A stretch of 35,629 nt of DNA from assembly GCA_003153935.1 (NCBI GenBank), contig PMCA01000021.1:1-35629 (forward strand), given 5' to 3'. The position numbers and the translations under genes were made by a program. Shown here piece after piece: positions 33,223-35,629 of the stretch. Position 1 is the stretch's first letter; every line of letters starts with the position of its first letter. Origin of the DNA: Elusimicrobiota bacterium (lineage in GTDB: Bacteria > CAYTYR01 > UBA6262). The notes under the pieces were generated by a model. That model was not told the DNA's origin and ran no database searches. It worked only from the letters and a program-made list of their open reading frames with translations.

Positions 33223-35558
33223 GGCTCCAACCCTTTAAGAACACGATTAACCTCGGGATCATCCGGGATAGCCTGCCGGGTGATCTCCAGTTCACGCCGG
33301 GCCTCGACGCGCCGGTTCAGGCGCAGGTATAATAAACCCAGGTTACGGTGAGCGTTGATATTATATTGGTCCAGCTTCACTGCCTGCAGGTATTCCTTTT
33401 CCGCTATGTCCAGTTTATGCTGCATAAAATATACGTTGGCGAGGCTGACGTGGATGTCCGCTGAGTTGGGTTCCAAACGGGCGGCTTGCGCGAAATTATC
33501 CAGGGCTTTATCCAGCTGCTGGGTGTTGATATAGATCAATCCCAGGCGGAAATAGGTCTGGGGATAGACCGGATCCAATTGCAGCGCCTGCTGGAATTCT
33601 TCTACGCTTTCACGGTATTTCTGTGTTTTCATATAGACGATGCCGCGCTGGTAATGCACCATTACGTAATTGGGAGCCATTTTTATTACTTCGTCATACT
33701 TCTCCAGAGCGCGCTGGTCGTCCCCCTGCTGCCAGCGGTCGTTATAAACGTTACCGAGGAAATAGCGGCTCATGACAAAAAACGGATTCAGCCTGATACT
33801 GGCTTCATATTCAGCAATAGCGTCGTCCCAGGCGTGCATTTTAGAATAATAAATGCCAATGTTGTGATGATCATCGGCCAGGAAGAACCTTGCATATAAA
33901 ACGATAGAGAGCGCGGTTAGGATGATGATCATCGTTTTTAACAAGCCGGATCCGCCTCGACTCGCCAAGCTTGTCGGGCGAGGCTGGGTAGGCGCGCAAG
34001 CGTCATCTGGTCGAGCGCCGTTGATCACACCTAAAAATAGCCAGAGGAAGAACCCGCTGGAAACAAATCTCAAGTTAACGCAAAAAAGATTATGTGATAA
34101 CAGGCCCAGCCAGCCGGCCATAAATCCAGCCAGGTAATATACCTGGTAACTTGGTGGCGGCGGCGCCGTTTTGTTGGATTTTATCGGCAGGTCGGCCCGG
34201 GCCTTATATTCATCCAGGCGCGCCAGTCCCCGCCGCAGTACTGTCCACACCAGCCAGAGGAATAACAGGATGCCGACGATACCTTCATCGTTGGCTATTT
34301 CCAGGTATTCGTTTTCCGGATGCTGGGTCTCGGTCTGGTGCCGGCCTTCTATGCGAAAAATTTCCTTATCCCGGTACGCCGGGTAGATCAGGCGGAAAGA
34401 ACCCAATCCATTGCCGATTATGGGGTGGAGCTTGATCATTTCTATGGTACTGCGCCAGGTCAGTAACCTGAACCGGATGGAATCTTCTCTTTTTCTGGAA
34501 TATTGATAAACGCCTAAAACGCTGACCAGCAAGGCCAGTAAAGTAAAGACGGCCAGGTAAGTTTTGACCCGGCGATCAGTTATCGCGTATTTGATCATGA
34601 ACAGGGAAAAAAAGAATAAGGCGCCGGCTATCCCCAGCCACCCGCCCTTACTGCCGGTAACGAACAGACTGATGATGTCGGTCAGGAATAACAGGGAGAA
34701 TAAAACGCGGTTAACCTGACTGCGGGTCTTGAAAATGAAAGCCAGGATCAGGGGAGCGGTCAGCACTAAAAAGGCCGCGTAGAAGTTCGGATTACCGAAG
34801 GTGGAAAACACCCGGGTGCCAAAAGCTCCGCCCCAGGCAAAAGGATCCCCGCGGAAATAGGCAAAAAGTATATAGACCGCGCTCAACAGAAGAGCGATGA
34901 CCGTTAGATAACCAAGAGAACGGTCATTTTTCAACTGCTTAAACCGGTACCCGACAAAAACCGCTAGCAACCCCAGCAGGAATAAATAGAACCCGGGATT
35001 GCCGAAAGTTAAATGGATAAGGGAAACAAACACTTCTTCAATGTGGCCGAGTGATAAGTTCTGCGCCAGGCCGGCGCTGAATATTTCGCGCAGGGAAAGG
35101 AAACTGTATTCCAGGCCGGTAAATTGCAGGAAACCGTAAATTATGGCTACGGCCACAGTAGCCAACAGCAAGTTGGCGATGGTTTTTATCTTGCCATCCT
35201 GGCTGAAGAAGTCGCTGGCCGCCAGGTAAATACCTACGTAGTAAACCAACCGGATCAAATCATCAACCGTAGAAGAAAACTTATAAGGAGATTGCAGATA
35301 GCTGAAGATGCTCCAGGAAAAATAAAGAACAACCGGCAAATCCCAGAGCAAGCGCTGTTTATTCAGCCGGCCTTCGGCCAGGGCCCGGAACAACCAGGAA
35401 GCCAGGATCAGGGCGCCACCGATCTGCAGGATGGTGATCTTGATCATGCAGGAATCATAAGTCACCAAATAAAACGCCAGCGGGATAGCGATGATGCAGA
35501 AATACATGGTGACGGTTAAGATGCGCGCGGCTAAAGAGCCATTCTTGCTAAATAGCAT
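33219..35558 (-). CDS. O-antigen-ligase-like (Wzy_C) membrane protein with TPR tail, first copy
   Basis: A 779-residue paralogue of the next gene with the same architecture: about twelve membrane helices, ligase motifs (FGNPNFYAAF, GSKGGWLG, LHPIIGNGLGSF, HPENEYLEIANDEG) and a longer TPR tail (about residues 590-775, five to six repeats such as MVHYQRGIVYMKTQKYRESVEEFQQAL). Between the last membrane segments an odd Ala/Pro/Arg-rich stretch (INGARPDDACAPTQPRP, then SLASRGGSG) is encoded by an inserted palindrome at 33955-33983 and its flank. It starts 22 bases after the tRNA, with AGGAG upstream of the ATG. The expected function is glycan ligation or polymerisation in the envelope. Confidence 0.86.
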   Translation of the reverse strand: MLFSKNGSLAARILTVTMYFCIIAIPLAFYLVTYDSCMIKITILQIGGALILASWLFRALAEGRLNKQRLLWDLPVVLYFSWSIFSYLQSPYKFSSTVDDLIRLVYYVGIYLAASDFFSQDGKIKTIANLLLATVAVAIIYGFLQFTGLEYSFLSLREIFSAGLAQNLSLGHIEEVFVSLIHLTFGNPGFYLFLLGLLAVFVGYRFKQLKNDRSLGYLTVIALLLSAVYILFAYFRGDPFAWGGAFGTRVFSTFGNPNFYAAFLVLTAPLILAFIFKTRSQVNRVLFSLLFLTDIISLFVTGSKGGWLGIAGALFFFSLFMIKYAITDRRVKTYLAVFTLLALLVSVLGVYQYSRKREDSIRFRLLTWRSTIEMIKLHPIIGNGLGSFRLIYPAYRDKEIFRIEGRHQTETQHPENEYLEIANDEGIVGILLFLWLVWTVLRRGLARLDEYKARADLPIKSNKTAPPPPSYQVYYLAGFMAGWLGLLSHNLFCVNLRFVSSGFFLWLFLGVINGARPDDACAPTQPRPTSLASRGGSGLLKTMIIILTALSIVLYARFFLADDHHNIGIYYSKMHAWDDAIAEYEASIRLNPFFVMSRYFLGNVYNDRWQQGDDQRALEKYDEVIKMAPNYVMVHYQRGIVYMKTQKYRESVEEFQQALQLDPVYPQTYFRLGLIYINTQQLDKALDNFAQAARLEPNSADIHVSLANVYFMQHKLDIAEKEYLQAVKLDQYNINAHRNLGLLYLRLNRRVEARRELEITRQAIPDDPEVNRVLKGLEP
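33955..33983. repeat. GC-rich palindrome inserted in frame in the ligase-like gene
   Basis: The 29-base segment has arms CCTCG(ACTCGCC) and (GGGCG)AGG around AAGCTTGTCG, with CTCGCC pairing GGCGAG. Its base composition and the Pro/Arg/Ala/Ser-rich peptide it encodes differ from the hydrophobic sequence on both sides. The matching paralogue downstream has no such stretch. It resembles dispersed REP-like palindromes that sometimes land in coding regions. Confidence 0.5.
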
Positions 35559-35580
35559 TCTTGATCACTCCTATAAAACT

Positions 35581-35629
35581 AGCCGAGGGCGGGACTTGAA
35601 CCCGCGACCTACGGTTTACGAAACCGTTG
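35581..35629 (-). tRNA. tRNA-Thr (anticodon CGU), 5' part beyond the window
   Basis: The minus strand shows the 3' two-thirds of a tRNA. The anticodon stem is ACGGT/ACCGT around the loop TTCGTAA, so the anticodon is CGU (reads ACG, threonine). A five-base variable loop and a T arm follow (GCGGG, TTCAAGT, CCCGC), then the acceptor strand CCTCGGC. CCA is not encoded. The D arm and 5' acceptor strand are outside the window. It sits 22 bases before the first ligase-like gene on the same strand. Confidence 0.93.

Overview
All protein genes in this window lie on the minus strand, so transcription runs from high to low coordinates. I see no plus-strand gene. The sequence suggests an uncultured, diderm (Gram-negative-type) bacterium. 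Evidence includes a PorV-like outer-membrane barrel, a prepilin, an EnvC-like amidase activator, O-antigen-ligase-like proteins and a CsaB/DUF5693 pair. Intergenic palindromic repeats and sigma70 promoters with a perfect TTGACA box recur. A candidate phylum such as Margulisbacteria, Firestonebacteria or Omnitrophota is a guess from gene content only.

Right end (35.6-20.4 kb): a truncated tRNA-Thr(CGU) precedes two tandem O-antigen-ligase-like/TPR membrane proteins. A clear promoter at 31.4 kb then starts a tightly packed run of envelope and carbohydrate genes: galT, glgA, a DUF5693 membrane protein, csaB (polysaccharide pyruvyl transferase), ftsX, an envC-like LytM/coiled-coil gene, ctpA (S41 protease), a YibQ-type divergent polysaccharide deacetylase and tsaD. 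ftsE is not beside ftsX.

Middle (20.4-13.5 kb): this is the most interesting part. A 490-base leader carries two tandem cyclic-di-GMP-I (GEMM-I) riboswitch aptamers, each followed by its own intrinsic terminator. Downstream is a four-gene operon: a secreted subtilisin-like protease with a FlgD/T9SS-like C-terminal domain, a PorV/PorQ-family outer-membrane protein, and two paralogous secreted proteins of about 500 residues that I cannot assign to a named family. The distal aptamer has C instead of G at what I believe is the ligand-specificity position.

Left part (13.4-0.57 kb): a sugar-utilisation operon led by a LacI-family repressor, with a sigma70 promoter and a perfect 18-bp palindromic operator. 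It continues with a type IV prepilin-like protein, a giant secreted GH2 glycosidase (1490 aa), a lipoprotein sugar-binding protein, a free-standing secreted domain matching the GH2 C-terminus, two ABC permeases and a cytoplasmic GH35-type beta-galactosidase. The likely logic is extracellular cleavage and capture of a beta-galactoside-type glycan, import (ATPase encoded elsewhere), then intracellular hydrolysis. A sugar-nucleotide epimerase gene, cut by the left edge, has its own promoter and an almost leaderless mRNA.

Three copies of a palindromic intergenic element built of GTTNCGA heptamers lie at 5.85, 7.16 and 21.46 kb. A different GC-rich palindrome is inserted in frame in the rightmost membrane-protein gene.
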